Part shown: in pieces, positions 15,351 to 54,900 of the stretch
Position numbering within the stretch: the stretch's first letter is position 1
How the letters are laid out: each line of letters opens with the position of its first letter
Assembly: GCF_042242105.1 (NCBI RefSeq)
Contig: NC_092013.1
Span: forward strand, 11,463,618 to 11,527,617
From: Pempheris klunzingeri
Lineage: Eukaryota; Chordata; Actinopteri; Acropomatiformes; Pempheridae
Length of the DNA: 64,000 nucleotides
Direction: 5' to 3'
The notes under the pieces: generated by a model
Databases searched by the model: none
Seen by the model: only the letters and a program-made list of their open reading frames with translations
What the model was told of the DNA's origin: nothing
Made by a program: the position numbers and the translations under genes

Positions 15351-16299
15351 CTCTGCTACTGCTTAACAGGCAGGATCTGGGGGATTTGTGTTGTTGCATA
15401 TTGTGTTTGTGTTCCGTTGTTACTAAGCCATTGGTCCTATTGATTTTCTGGATGGATGATATGAATCATCCAGCTCATATCATCACATTTAAATACATTT
15501 AAGTCAGATGATGAAAAGTTAGCCCTTGCTGAATGCTAATGCTGCATTGTGAGATCCTTTGAGCTAAATATGGTCATGTTGTTTACAAAGTCTTCATTAC
15601 ATCACTAAGGAATTCTTGTTCTGGTTAATGTTTGGCAGTGTGATGACTCCTGATGATTTTATTGTGAAGCCAGCATGCCAAGTGGACTGACACAGTGCTC
15701 TGTGGTTTAAAGGGGGAATTGCAGGGTGGAGAGAGGAAGTATTGATAGAGATATGGTGTGCTACAACCTGCCAACATTGCTGAGATTTCTCATCTGCATT
15801 TATCTTCTCTAACTGCTTTTTCTTTAGCTTTGGTCCCATCTATACAGTATAAGAAGAAGGGGCCATTAGGAAAGACATGAAAGCATTTAAAACTGGACGC
15901 TAATGCAGTGAAATCTGCTTCATGCCTTCGTTCTTTAGATCTGTTTTTACTTTACTGCAACGTGTACCTGAAGTGCTGTTGGCAGTGGTCTCTGGTAGGA
16001 TTCACACATTTTTAGGCCCAAAATATATTTTCTATTAAGATTGTGAGTTGGAAAAATGACCAAACACTGATAGTACACACAAGTTATCATTTATAGACCA
16101 GGAAACCTTGGGGTTCCTCCAGGGAAAGGTGACTTGATGGGATATCACAATGATGATCTCACACCCTCAGCTGAGTCGGCTCAGTATCCTACAGATAGTT
16201 TTGCTACTGATGGTGGACTTTGTCCCTCTCTTTGTATGAGGAAGTCTTGGGTGTATTGTGTCGTTCACTGAGGCACACGGAGTTGTATTTTCATGAAGG
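15351..16299. other. intergenic sequence between irf6 and eps8l3
   Basis: No gene, RNA or well-defined repeat is seen. Confidence 0.4.
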
Positions 16300-16348
16300 T
16301 TAAACAACACTGAATGAAGTAACAACGTTAAACTGCCCGACAGCAAAG
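16300..16348 (+). other. eps8l3: candidate noncoding first exon of eps8l3 (3' boundary only)
   Basis: A near-consensus donor, CAAAG|GTAAGTAAA, occurs at 16348. The first coding exon begins at an acceptor at 17039, so a 5' UTR exon ending here would give a 691-base intron. The start of this exon is not determined and the left coordinate is nominal. Confidence 0.3.
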
Positions 16349-17041
16349 GTAAGTAAACTTTTGACAATAAATCTCCGCAGTAAACTAGATGTGTTTTTGT
16401 TCTTTGTGTAAATGAGCTGTTGCGAGGGGTTGCTGTCTGTTTGGATTCAATTCAAACAAAATCCATATCGCCATAACCTTCTTTGAGTCCCTTTTAGTTA
16501 AAACATCTTCAGAACAACTTGTCTGACTTAGTTACTGTAAAAAAAAAAAAACCTTAGCTATTTACACTGCATTTGTGTTTGAAATATGTCAAGTTTGTTT
16601 TTTTGTATTCAAACCAATAATTTACCTTTGGACTGATTTCATCTACATTTATGGTGTAAGAGAGTCCGCACACCGCTCCTTGAGTTCCTTGAAATATTCC
16701 AACGGCACCGTAAAGATGTCAGTAGTTTGATCACACTGCAGTGTTGTTGCTGAACTTTGACTATCAGATCTATTTATTAATTTATTGCAAATAACCAAGG
16801 TGTTGTCCGAGCAATAGAATTGTTATTGACATATGTAAAAATTATGTAACGCAATTAAAACTTTACAAAACTTGATCTTTTGAAGCTTCTGTCAGTCATG
16901 GTACAACAAACTTCCCAAAATAAATTTTAGATTTATAGATTTATTTCAGGTGCAGAGTGATCAGATTGTTGTGTCAGCTCATAACACGGAAATTACACAT
17001 TTATGGTTTGAGTAATTCATATCATGTATCATTTTGCAGGT

Positions 17042-17059
17042 ATGTTAGGTCTATACTGA
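17042..17059 (+). other. short upstream ORF in the eps8l3 5' leader
   Basis: Just inside the first coding exon (acceptor AG at 17038-17039), an ATG followed by four codons and TGA (17042-17059) ends two bases before the main ATG at 17062. If this leader is used, ribosomes would meet a minimal ORF directly before the main start. Confidence 0.4.
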
Positions 17060-17061
17060 AG

Positions 17062-20000
17062 ATGCTAAGGAGAAACAGTCCCTTTGGCAATGACACCTGC
17101 AGCTACGCAGGATCAATTCAGTCTAAGTATGTATTTGAAAATGTTATGTGGTTGATCAGTAAATTGACTGATCATTTGATTAATTTATTTTTTCATCATG
17201 CAACAGAGGATTAAGTTCTTAAATTGTTGTTGCAGTGGTTACTCCACTATGGATGAGGTGTCATCACAAATATCAAATCTGTCAAGACCCAGTGCAAAGT
17301 CAATCTACTGTAAGTTAACACTGCTGTACTTGACATAATCAATTCCTGTTCAGTTTGGTTTTTGTGAATAATGCAGAGCTGATGTTTTATGGTTTATGTT
17401 TTAACAGTGCAAAGGAAAGAGTATGCAGTATCAATAAACAAGATGATGGACAATTTTCAGTACAGAGTGGAGGTACCATTCGTAACATCTATACAAATGA
17501 AATCCTCTCTGAATCATGCCATGTTTAGTATTGTCTTTTGACGCTTCTCTGCTGCAGCACTTGTTCACTTGTGACCTGGATGGGAAGGAGTTGAGAAGCA
17601 TTGCTGACTGTGTGGAGCGGCTGAAGCTGCTGGATGGGATGGGTCGTGTGTGGAGTCAGAACATGCTGCTGGAGGTGCGCGGTGCCCACTTGCTACTCAC
17701 AGACATTGAAACTAAGGTAAGCAGCATATGAAACTACAAATATGATGGGAGTAGTCTCTTCCGGAATGACAATGACCCCACCCAGGGCATGAAGGGTCAC
17801 TGATTGTTTTATATGTATGAAAATAGAATCATGTTATTGCCTTCACATTCACCAGATCTCAGCTCGGCAGAACACCTATTGCAGATTTTGTTTTAACATG
17901 CAACACTTTTCACAACAATCATCAAAACTTGATGCTTGATACAGTCAACTATGATCTCCTTATAGAAAGATTACAAATGTGGATTAACATGATTCTGGAC
18001 TAGTTAAGGTTTCTAAAAGGCCAAGACTACTTTGCCTCTCTTGGAATTTTCTGTTCAGAAAAGCAGGGTCCTGTTATTTTGCCTATTAGTTTCAAATGTG
18101 GCATCTGTTTCCACCTCTATTAAAAAGTCATTGTCCAAGTAAATGTTGTTGCCCTAATCTCAACTAAGTAGGCTACTTACCAACCACAATCGCAATCAGG
18201 TGTCAGATCAGAAAAGGCTTTTATTGGTCTTTCTGGAGGGCAGTCATAAACAATGTGTTTTGATTTAGTTCCTTTAATTTGGAGCCTTTGTTGTTATAGC
18301 TGTGCTTCACCTGATGATCTGAGCCTTGTCAACAATATTGTATATTGTATTTTTATTATTTATATGTTTAGGTTCAGTTGTGGCATCTGTGTCCACCTCT
18401 ACGCAAATGATACACAATTCTATATCTGAGATTCTCCTAAAAGTTGTTGTTTCAGTAAATGTTGTTTCTCTGTTCAATGTTGTTATTTTTCATTTTCATT
18501 TCATTCATGTGAACTACAATGTTTTGCATGTTTTTGTATGAAAAACATTTTTCACAATTTTTTTTTAATTGATATTAAATGAGGGAATATCTTTTAATAG
18601 AATGATATTGATCCCCTAATTTAGTTCACAGACTTAAGGAGCATTGAAGCTGCTTCATGCTCTGCTTATATTTTCATTCTTATACTACATTGTATAGATT
18701 TCTGTGGTTCTTACACAGATGACAATAAACTTGACATGGTCTATGACATGGTTTATGTGTTGTTGTTTTTTCTCAGGTGGAGCTGGAGTCCATGGCTCTG
18801 AGTGACATTATAGAGCTAAAGGCTGCACTGAACGTTGGAGTGTTTAACTCCCTGCTCACAGTGTCAGTCCGGCCCAAGAGACAAAACACCACCACTGTTT
18901 TCATGTTTCAGTGTGAGGACATCAGGGTGAGGACACACCCATAGAAGTAAATGTTATCATGACTGTTAAGTGAAAGAAATAAGTGGGTTAATGTTTTGCT
19001 GTTGTTTACAGGCTGACTATGTTCAAAGGAATCTCTCACGAGCACTTTCACGCGGTGGAGATGACTCAAGCATCAGGTAAAAACCTAAAGTCAGTGAGAA
19101 CAGATACCTGAAACTTTATAAATCGTTTTCCTCAAAATTTCTTTCACAATTTTTTTGAAGCAGTAATCCAGTAATTGAAGCTGGACACGAGGAAATGGCA
19201 ACCATTCCCAACACTGAAAAAGCCTCTGAACCCGAAGAGCAGACACCTGCAGTTAATTCAGAGACCCAGTGGATGGCTCCTGACTATGGTGAGTCTGTGG
19301 CAGGAGATATACAACTGCTGTATCCATTTCTCCGATGGAGTTGAAATCAGTACAAACTTCCAGTCTCTTTTGGACATATAGAAGAGGAGGATGTCCCTGA
19401 GCCTGAACAGGTTGTACCTCAAGAGGAGGAGGAAGAGGAGGAGGCCTCACCTCTCAAAGAGGAGGTACCATCGCTGCAGCCTTTAATAGCAACAGAAGAA
19501 CCTCCGTCTCCTCCACGCACATACACAGAGCTTGACAGGGATGTTGTGAGTGTTCTTTTCTATTAAAACGAGAAATATGAACGGTATATTTGAACAGGAT
19601 AATACTGAAGAGAAGAAGAACATGCAAATGATTTTCATCTTCTTTCTTCACAGGATATCTTGAATCGCATTGTAAGTGACATAGAAGTCTTCATGGGACA
19701 GGTAGCTGCAGTAGTAGCTAAAAATGCAAAGAAAAAGAAGAAAAAGAAAAAGGGAAAAGGTAATATGATGTTGACATACATGTAGATTGTCCCTAAATGA
19801 CAAATTATGCTGGAATATTTATTGTGAAAAGGTTTTATTTTTAAATGTTTAAATGTTATAAATTGTTTTGGCTTCATTATGTATTTACTTTGATTTTGTA
19901 GCCCTGGATGGCATGCCCACTGCTGAAGAATTTGCAGCATGTTTCCATAAAATCAAATGTGGTTTCAACCTTTTGGTATGTGTCCTCAATCACATTTACA

Positions 20001-23000
20001 TACTATCATCATGATTAATGTTATTCTTGTTCCGCCTGTAGTGTACAACGTGTGTAACATTAATGCTGCTGCATTTCATGTATGAACTTGATTTTATTTT
20101 GACAGGGAAAACTCAAAGGACAGATTAATAATCCCAGTGCTCCTGAGCTTGTTCACTCCTTATTCACCACATTAGCGTTTGTAAGTGACGTCTCTCAAAT
20201 TTGAATAATTGTTAATAACTGTAATTTTGAGTCAAAATTCTTTTTTTTTATTGCATGTTATATTATAGATATTATCATTAATGGAGTAAATCTCATATTA
20301 AGAGGTTTGTGTTCCAGTTTGGGGGAATTCATTACTATGTTCTGTTATGAATCTTCTCTTTAAAAATAATGAATTTCCATGATATCTAAGTTTGTAAAGT
20401 CAGTTATGCATGAATATATGCTCAATCATTTTATTCAATGTATTTCCTTAATCTATTGACCATCATTTAGGAACTGTAGGAACTGTTATCCAGTGTGCGG
20501 ACACCCCCTGTTCATAATTGACTAAATCTGTGGTTCTGCACCTGATCACAGGACAGCAGCACTTCATTTTGGTAACAGTGCATTCTGTTTCTGCTGACAA
20601 GGTGGTTTCTCACTGCCCAGAGGGTCTGCCTTCGACCATTGTGGCGCCGCTGCTGACACCTGAGTGTATCCGCCTGATGAGTGAAGAGGCCTCGGAAGAG
20701 GAGGACCAGCTGTGGCAGTCTCTGGGAGACGCCTGGAACGTCCCAAGGTGGGAAAACATGAGAGCAAAATCTGAGCATCATGTCATTACACCTCTGCAGT
20801 GGGGGAAGTAACTAAGTACATTTACTCAAGTACTTGAGTAAACATTTTATATTTCTGCTCCACTACATTTCAGAAGAAAATATTGTACATTTTAGTACCA
20901 GTTACTTTCTAGACAGTTTTTTTGTGAGTTAACAGTTCCACTAAAGAGATATTTCCCCTCTAAACGCCACATTTACATACCTGTAGAGGGACAAAGGAGG
21001 TAAAATCATCTAATATTTCAGAAAAGAGCAATGTTTGTATGTTTAGTGCTCTTTCTCCAACCGTTAACAAACTTACAACCCCCAAGATGTAACTCGTGAC
21101 GACCTTGTGAGCAGAAACAGAATGTACTCCAAAAATAAGGTGCTTTTGTCCTGTGATCAGGTGCAGAACCACAGATTTAGTCAAATATGAACAGGGGCTG
21201 TCTGCACACTGGATAACAGATCCCACAGTGAGCTGATGAGATAATGCAGACATGATGGTCAATAGATTAAGGACATAAATTGACTTTACAAACATAGATA
21301 TCATGGAAAGTCATGGACTGAACTACCTAACTGGATATAAAGTAATTCACACTGCTTCCACCTCAACCAGCTACAACAGTAAAATGTTGCTTATGCCAAT
21401 TTTCTGCAGAAATATTGCCTTTGGTAGTTCTAGTTAAATATGATAATACTTATTTACATATATCTAATTGGGATTGTGACTTTCATTTGTAATTAAGTAT
21501 TTCACATTGCTGCATTGGTGCTTTTACTGGAGTAAAGTATCTTAGTATTTCTACCACCACTGGAATGCTATTTTTACACTCACGTTTCTCAGTCTCAGAA
21601 TAATAAAAAATCTCTGGATGATAATCAGTTATGATTTTGACAATTTAACCAGCACCAAATGGCCAGAAGACGATGAGGACATCCCAACATACACCCTGCA
21701 GTTCTCTGATGGCTGGCAGCCCCCTGAAGTGTCTGCTGCACCTGAACCCAGAGAACCTGCAAGCAAACAGCAGAGTCCAAAACCTGGATCCAGTCAGGTA
21801 ACCCTTCACATCAAACATTCACATCACACCAGCTCAGAGATACAGATGAAAGAGAAAAATCGTAACAAGAGTATTTACTCTTTCTGTGCAGAATTTACCA
21901 GAGAGGGCACCAACACATCCCCCACAAAAGCCATGGTACGGACAAGCACAGGAAGATTAATTCGATGTAATGTTAATGCTTAAGGCCCCGAGTTTTAAGT
22001 TTTTGATGCCCCTTGATGTGTTTTTCAGCTCAGGTGAATCGAAACCATGTCCCATGCTTGTTATTCATGACTTCACCTCAAGAAACCACAGAGAGCTCAC
22101 CGTCAGAAGAGGAGAAAGAGTTGAGGTGAGTGTTAGAGACACGGACCAACTGCTCTTCCTGTTCTTCTCTCCGTTGTTTCAACTGTTTTGTGTTTAAGCC
22201 CCTGGCCAGACTTTGCCTCGTCTCTCCACAGCTGCTGGACATGTCGAAGCAGTGGTGGAAAGTGAGGGACAGCAGAGGGGAGGAGGGCTTTGTACCTAAT
22301 AATGTCCTGGAGGCTTATGACGAGCAGCCTGTCGAGGTGGGTGCCACAGCAGATGCCGAAGGTCAACTTAAACTCTGTATTATAGGAACCTGACCCGCTC
22401 TGTCACTGGATGATCTTGGCAATGACAGTGAAGGAAAGCACCACCTTCACCGTTGGAAAACAGTCAGTGTCAGATTACACTTTTTCTCAATCACTGGCTG
22501 GAATGAAGTGAATGCAATTACTGTTTCAAACTCCACTTGAGTAGATTAAGTGCTCAGTACTCACACAGCATGCTTGTGTGTAATTATGTGTCACTTCTCA
22601 GTGATTTTGACCTTTCGGCTGACATTTATCTGAGAGGAAAAGTCACCACAGCGGTGAAAAAAAAAATGCAATTATGACTGAATAACTCACTCAGTATGTT
22701 TTATTTAAACTAAGTCATTTGCAAACCGAAGGACAACTCATTGAATTCAAACTCAATGGTATAATTGGTGTAATATAAACTCTATTTTCCATCTTTAGGT
22801 AAGGTGAGTAAAATCACAGTGCATTATCTTTACATTTTCTCAGGAATCTGGAGCTTCCCCTGCCCTAACAAAGAAGTCCAAGCCTGCAGAAGTGAAAGCC
22901 TGGCTCGAAGACAAGGAATTTAGTAAAATGTAAGTACATGCAGTCATTAAATGTAATATTAAATTAAGCCATGGAAGCTATTTACCTTGATAAAACCGAC

Positions 23001-24121
23001 TAAAATCGATTAAGCTTTGTACCTTACCATAAGTTTATTCCATTATAGCTGAATGTGAGCATTCATGAACAGTATAAAATACTGTTATAGCCTTCCATCA
23101 TCCTTAAATGATGCATGTACGTCTATGATCGAATTTACAAGTTAGAGTAATGTGATCAGCTGCTTTAATGATGACTGATGATGACACTTCCCATTAACAA
23201 TATGTTTTCTGTTTCCCCTCACTGCCACTAATGAACAAATGCATTCAGAGGTGGACAAAAGATTGTAACAAATGTAGGCCCAATGAGTCAACTTTTACAA
23301 TGTATAAATCTGCAGAGCACAAACATAACATTTAAGTGTCATGGTGCATTCATTTCTGTTATTACACAGAAACTAAGTCCCCTGATTTTACACAGGAGAT
23401 TCAGTTCGCTTGTCACAAGAAGAGAAGCTCACAACTGATTGTACATGTTTTCTGTGGTTTTGGATAGACTTTCCAAAGTTTGGGAAATCCTGGTGATGTC
23501 ATGGTTATAACATCAACAGGGTTATATTATAGTATCTTGGTTTGAACTTGCAGTTCAGATCTGTACACAGAAAGCCTGTATTACAAACTAGCGGTGTTTT
23601 GATAAGTGGGTATCTAGAATGCAGGGGGGTCCAATGAAAGACGAAACTGAGTTGCATAATGGAAAAGGAACCAGCGTTTTTATAGCTTTAGAGTCAGGAT
23701 ATGACTCCAAATTTGTATCATACAAAAAAAAAAGTGCCCAAACTTAATGGAGGTGCAGTTAAAAAGCTGAAATACCCCTTAACTTTGAACCGACACACAT
23801 TACAGTTAGGTTAAGTAATATTTTCCTGCTATAATGAAGCCCAGAACTGACGGATCAATATTTCATGTCTGTGGCAGCACTGTACGCTGCCTGGGCGTGC
23901 TGAGCGGCTCTATGTTGCTGGGGATGAGCAGAGAGGAGCTGAAGACGCTGTGTCCAGAGGAGGGGGGGCGAGTCTTCTTCCAGTTACAAGCAGTCAAATT
24001 CGCCATGGCTGTAAGTGACAGCCCACAGCTGGAAATGTTATTATCTCCCTGATGAATGCTTTTATAAACACGAACATCCCTCTGACCGCTCTGTGCTCCA
24101 TCTCTGTAGGCTGCCAATTAA
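17062..24121 (+). CDS. eps8l3: EPS8-like protein 3, 19 coding exons
   Basis: Exons 17062-17126, 17236-17309, 17408-17472, 17558-17716, 18777-18926, 19012-19076, 19164-19288, 19382-19545, 19654-19759, 19902-19975, 20106-20180, 20602-20747, 21653-21797, 21892-21935, 22029-22125, 22232-22336, 22844-22929, 23878-24010 and 24110-24121 join in phase to 629 codons (human EPS8L3 is about 593). EPS8 proteins link receptor tyrosine kinase signalling to Rac and actin. A PTB domain spans residues 45-190 (VWSQNMLLEV, LTDIETKVELESM). A linker has a Glu run and AKKKKKKKKGK near 315-324. Then come HCPEGLPSTIVAPLLTPE and FSDGWQPPE, an SH3 domain at 488-548 (VIHDFTSRN, QQWWKV-like KQWWKVRD, GFVPNNVLEAY), and a C-terminal SAM-like effector region (VKAWLEDKEFS, GVLSGSMLLGMSREEL). 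The exon-14 donor (CCATG|GTACGG) is weak and inferred from phase. Confidence 0.9.
20374..20603 (+). repeat. left arm of an inverted repeat, reaching eps8l3 exon 12
   Basis: This segment in intron 11 is homologous, in opposite orientation, to 21102-21309 in intron 12. The longest uninterrupted identity is 38 bases (20518-20555 against the reverse complement of 21147-21184). Homology begins near TTTCCATGATATCT and runs through the pyrimidine-rich TTCTGTTTCTGCT and ACAAG to 20603, so it includes the AG acceptor (20600-20601) of exon 12. The left copy has about 25-30 additional bases near 20410-20440. Confidence 0.8.
20797..21562. mobile_element. TIR-like dispersed teleost element with a nested inverted-repeat arm
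   Basis: The left end reads CAGTGGGGGAAGTAACTAAG; the right end, reverse-complemented, reads CAGTGGTGGTAGAAATACTA. These are similar inverted termini. Internal phrases (AGTACATTTACTCAAGTACT, CTCCACTACATTTCAGAAG) are typical of an abundant fish element, probably a non-autonomous DNA transposon. No target-site duplication is evident. The internal block 21102-21309 is the right arm of the inverted repeat and may be a second repeat inserted here. There is no transposase frame. Confidence 0.6.
21102..21309 (-). repeat. right arm of the inverted repeat in eps8l3 intron 12
   Basis: The reverse complement matches 20374-20603. This arm retains the same TTCTGTTTCTGCT-ACAAG stretch but diverges directly after ACAAGGT, exactly where exon 12 begins in the left copy. 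Confidence 0.8.
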
Positions 24122-24852
24122 AACGGGACCAACGATACAGTAAGAAGACGGAGTGCAAGAAATCATCAAACAAGTCACCAATGGTGAAAAACTGTTAAGA
24201 TATCAGACAATACTAATGATAAATCAATGAGATTAGTTTTACAGCTTGTTTGGCATAAGAATTATCAAGAAATGTGCTACTTGTATCAAATAATATACAT
24301 ATATAGCTTTAGAAGGGTTGTCTTTTATCATTCAAAACTGTTTAAAGCCAGCATGTGACCAAATCAGTTGGCGAGTTATATGATCAAGTGTTCATTACAG
24401 TGCATTTAGACAATTTCTCCAGCAATACAGAGCTAATGGTGTGCAGTAGGACATTCAACAATGTGTAATGGTCTTATTTTGTGATCATGAGGTGACAAAA
24501 AGGCAGAATCTAAGTGGTTGTTATGTAAGCTGTGGATAAAAGTTATGTCTGACACAGTCATAGTGAATAATCATGCTTTATTTAATTGTTCAGACATTAC
24601 ACATGATCCTTATCAGAGGCATCTGAATCTGTTTAACACTGGCAATCCGTTTCAGGCAATAATGTGGCTACAGATCAATAGACATAGAATTAGGGAAAAT
24701 TAAAAATATAAATCTTGTGTCAAAAAGTGACAAGACAGTAAAAACAAAGATACCATATATGAGGAAAAAAAAAAAAAAAAAAAAAAATCAGTTGTACACA
24801 TATCTTCAGCGTGAGCATCAGAACTGATGCCACTGTAAAGTTAGTACACAGA

Positions 24853-24858
24853 AATAAA
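24853..24858 (+). terminator. eps8l3: candidate polyadenylation signal AATAAA, eps8l3
   Basis: This is the first clear plus-strand AATAAA after the eps8l3 stop at 24121, about 730 bases downstream and just after an A-rich tract (about 24762-24787). It lies in the convergent zone with the ampd2 3' UTR. Confidence 0.35.
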
Positions 24859-25029
24859 CCAATCCAAACGTTGTAACAACAGAAACTTAACTATCAATCT
24901 GTGAATATAATATAGTACATATTTTAATAATGGTTATGTCTTTGTGTCAGCGTTCGGATCATCACTGTGTTACTGCTCAGAGAATACTGACCAGTAAATG
25001 ACTTCGGCTGTGCTATCGCTTGTGAATCA

Positions 25030-25400
25030 GTTCTCATGTGCTGTTATTTACTGGGATTAATCGATTAGTTGATGGACCAAAAAAAAAAAAAAAAAAGAAT
25101 TAGCAGCAACTTTCATAATCAGTTGATCTTTTATAGAAAAAAATGAACAAAATATAATGATTCAAGCTTCTTAATATGAGGGTTTGTTGCTTTTTTTGTT
25201 GTCTTTTGTTTTGTCTATTTTTGGACTATTGGTTGGACAAAACAAGTCACAGTCAGTGTGAATAGATTATATTAATAGATTATAACAATGGGCGTTTTTC
25301 AGTATTTTCTGATATTTTTCAGACCAAACAATCAATTAAGTGAGAAAACAGTCAGTGGATTGGTGAATAGTGAGGATAATTGTGCTGTTGCTGATGACAA
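25030..25400. repeat. dispersed teleost repeat with TTGGACAAAACAAG motif
   Basis: Recognisable phrases are GGATTAATCGATTAG, TGGACTATTGGTTGGACAAA, GGGCGTTTTTCAGTATTTTC and CAGACCAAACAATCAATTAA. They belong to a common fish interspersed repeat ending in ATTAATCG-type sequence. An A17 run interrupts it near 25080. Related short fragments occur at about 32686-32768 and 46810-46905. Confidence 0.55.
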
Positions 25401-25812
25401 CACTGAGCAGCAACGTGACAGCTATCAGAGATTAGTATTTGTGAGGTAGAGTGCACAGACAAGTGGTTCTGTATGACATGATACCGTGAAGTGGACGTAA
25501 AATACAGTAATCAACCAGTTGTAAAGCTGGATGGATGGAGAAGGTTCAGGTCGGTCCAGATTCTAATTGTCTCTCTGTGATAACATACCACAGCAGGGTA
25601 CGCAGTCAACGAAAATTCATCCCCATAACTAACTTATAAAACATTACAAAGTAGTCGACAAGATGGTTGTTAAATATTAAAACTAGGAAAGGCCAATAAC
25701 AAAATGAAGCTGCTTGATTAAATATTGATTAAAATTAGGGTTCGACCTAATTGTGTGTAGAGGTCAGATACTGACTGGCAACTGTAACAGAGACAAAGTC
25801 TGGCTGTAAAGT

Positions 25813-25818
25813 AAGAGG
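25813..25818 (-). terminator. ampd2: candidate polyadenylation signal, ampd2
   Basis: TTTATT on the plus strand reads AATAAA on the minus strand. It is the first such signal found downstream of the ampd2 stop at 28031, implying a 3' UTR of about 2.2 kb. A second candidate lies near 24574-24579, which would overlap the eps8l3 3' end. Confidence 0.35.
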
Positions 25819-28030
25819 TATTTATTATGCGCGCAATAGATGCACTATAATAATGAACCGAGAATGATCAGGAATAGAAAAAACAAAAACTAAGTGTAAG
25901 TGAGTAAAAACGGCAACTGATATAAAATAAGCAAAATGGACACTAAAATATTGCGACTATTTAGCAAATTTCATGAGGCTGAAAACAAAAAAAACATGTT
26001 TTTGACATAATTCCAATTCACAATGATCAACAGCAACAAAACTAAGTGTTAAACGTTTACATCAATCTCGTGTGAATATAAAATTTCTCATCTCTATAAT
26101 CGCCTTTAAAAAAATACACTTTATACATGAAATCCGACAAACGCACTCATTTCACCACGTTCAGCGCACAGCTCCGGTGCATCCCTTGAACACGTAGAAG
26201 CTACTCTGTTCTAAACGAAGATGGGCCCTCATCTTTTATCCTAATCATCTATAAAGCAAACATGTACTGAATATATACTAATACGTTACAGTTGGTTATT
26301 CAAACAAAGGCTGACATTTCTTGATTCACTCTCCAAATCTTGGCATCAAAATATAACTCGAAAGTAGCGTCTAGGTTTAGGAAGAATGCTCACAGTTTGA
26401 TGGGACCGTGTCCAGTGGCAGGATGTGATGACATGATGAGTGTACAATACAAAATGTGAACCCAGCTTTGATCAGATTTGGGTCGAATTACAAGAAAGAG
26501 AAAATGCTACAAGAACCATGCAACAGGCTTCACCATGTCCCAGCATGGTTTGCTCATTTCCACATGGCGAACAATGAGTTTAAATCTGCTTGCTGTAAAG
26601 TTCACAGCGATAGATTTTAGACTCGGAAGCTGGTCGGCAGCCCTGAATTAGTTAAGATGCTTTGCGTTACAGCTTGCTGTAAACAACTCATTCTCTCCTG
26701 TCATCCATTTGTCATGCAAGCATGCAAAAAAAAAGCACTTTTAAGCAAAAAGCTACAAACAAATCAACTTTCCTCCTCAAACGAAGGACAAGATAAAAGC
26801 TATTTCACACCGAGCATGCAGCTAGGTGGCTTCAGGTTCATTGGTGTGGACATTACGACAGCATAGAGGCCTACAGTATATGACTGAGGAGAAGACAGAA
26901 ACTGGGCATGCAGTGCCCAAAGCTGGAAATGAAAAGGCACTGGGAAGTCTTGGCTTGGTGCATATGTACAGTGCACTGCATGCAAAGGGAAAAAAAAACT
27001 CCACTTGTTTGTCCACCATTTGCTTCATGGAATGTTTTCAGTCGACCCAAAGGACGTCTGCTTTTCTCCAGACTTGAGGGCTGTGGAGTTTCTCCCTTTT
27101 ATGTTACTTTCTGAGCTGATTAAAATCACGGAAGAACGATTCGGTTTGTGCAATTTGGCAAATGAATGATCTGAAACCACGGCAAGAGCCACGCGTGGGT
27201 AATATTTGTCGCTGCAGCATTCAGACGGAAGCTGTCCTCTCTTGTTTTAGGCATAAAACCTGTCAATGTTTATCTTGTAGGTACATCCAATCTCAGCAAT
27301 AACCCCGCAGCGTTATTTCAATAACACTGCATCTGAAATCCTTCATTTTAAGATTTCTATGATGACGATGACAAATGTACTAAGCAGAAGAGCAACATTC
27401 AGAGCAGCTTTGCTGTGAAGAAAGTTTCAGTGTGCTGGTTGCCAGTGTTTCTGTAGTGCACAGATACTACAGAGGTACCACATGGTATGGTACGTCTCTG
27501 GTGAAGTAAAACATACCACTGAATAACAGCATAAATCACAGGGATCATCTGATGACGAACATTTGGATGGAGAACTACAGGCGACATTCCTCTGGTGTCT
27601 CCGTTTCCTGCTTTTTCGTTCACAACAATCCCTGGTGTCAGCCATCTCTTTTAACCTTCACTATGCTGACCATGCTGGGACTGAACATGTCACAGAGAGC
27701 AACAGAGGGAGAGGTTATAAAGAAGAGCTGGGGGAAACCTTGACTATACATCTGGGAATTCAGCAGTAATATGGGGTTAAAATCCTTTCCTGTAATCTAA
27801 AAAGGACTCGGACTCAAGGAATTGAAGAAGGACGAAGCTGAAGTGCGCTGGCAGAGCGGTATCCTTGGCTGTCAGTGTGCAGCATACTTCTGTAGTGATG
27901 GCTGGTGGTGTTTATACGGTATATAGGATGAATGACGGAACTACTACCACGCCACGTCTCTTGAGTGTCATGCTGGGTGGACCACGGGGGTTGTGGGTTT
28001 ACAGGACAGGAAATTCAGCCGACTGTGATT
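25819..28030 (-). other. ampd2: probable ampd2 3' UTR
   Basis: No coding frame with recognisable content on either strand. The segment lies between the ampd2 stop codon and the first minus-strand AATAAA, and is best read as 3' UTR. Confidence 0.4.
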
Positions 28031-54800
<26,770 letters not shown>

Positions 54801-54900
54801 GGCTGAGGACCTGGCCGGGCTGGTTAGCAGACCGCAGAGGAGGACAGGAAACAGACAGCTGATAAAGCTATCAGTCTCTCTCACACCTGGTCAGCTATCA
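54801..54900 (-). other. ampd2: ampd2 distal 5' UTR and promoter-proximal region
   Basis: Sequence upstream of ATG 54800 on the minus strand, in moderately GC-rich context. The exon holds only ATG TCC GGC G before donor GTAAGT (54790-54785), so most of the first exon is untranslated. The 5' boundary is nominal. Confidence 0.4.

Noticed and set aside
20960..21304. 114-codon minus-strand open frame
   Set aside because: It lies in the inverted-repeat arm within a dispersed element; its similarity to the plus frame at 20518 is due to the shared repeat, not a protein family.
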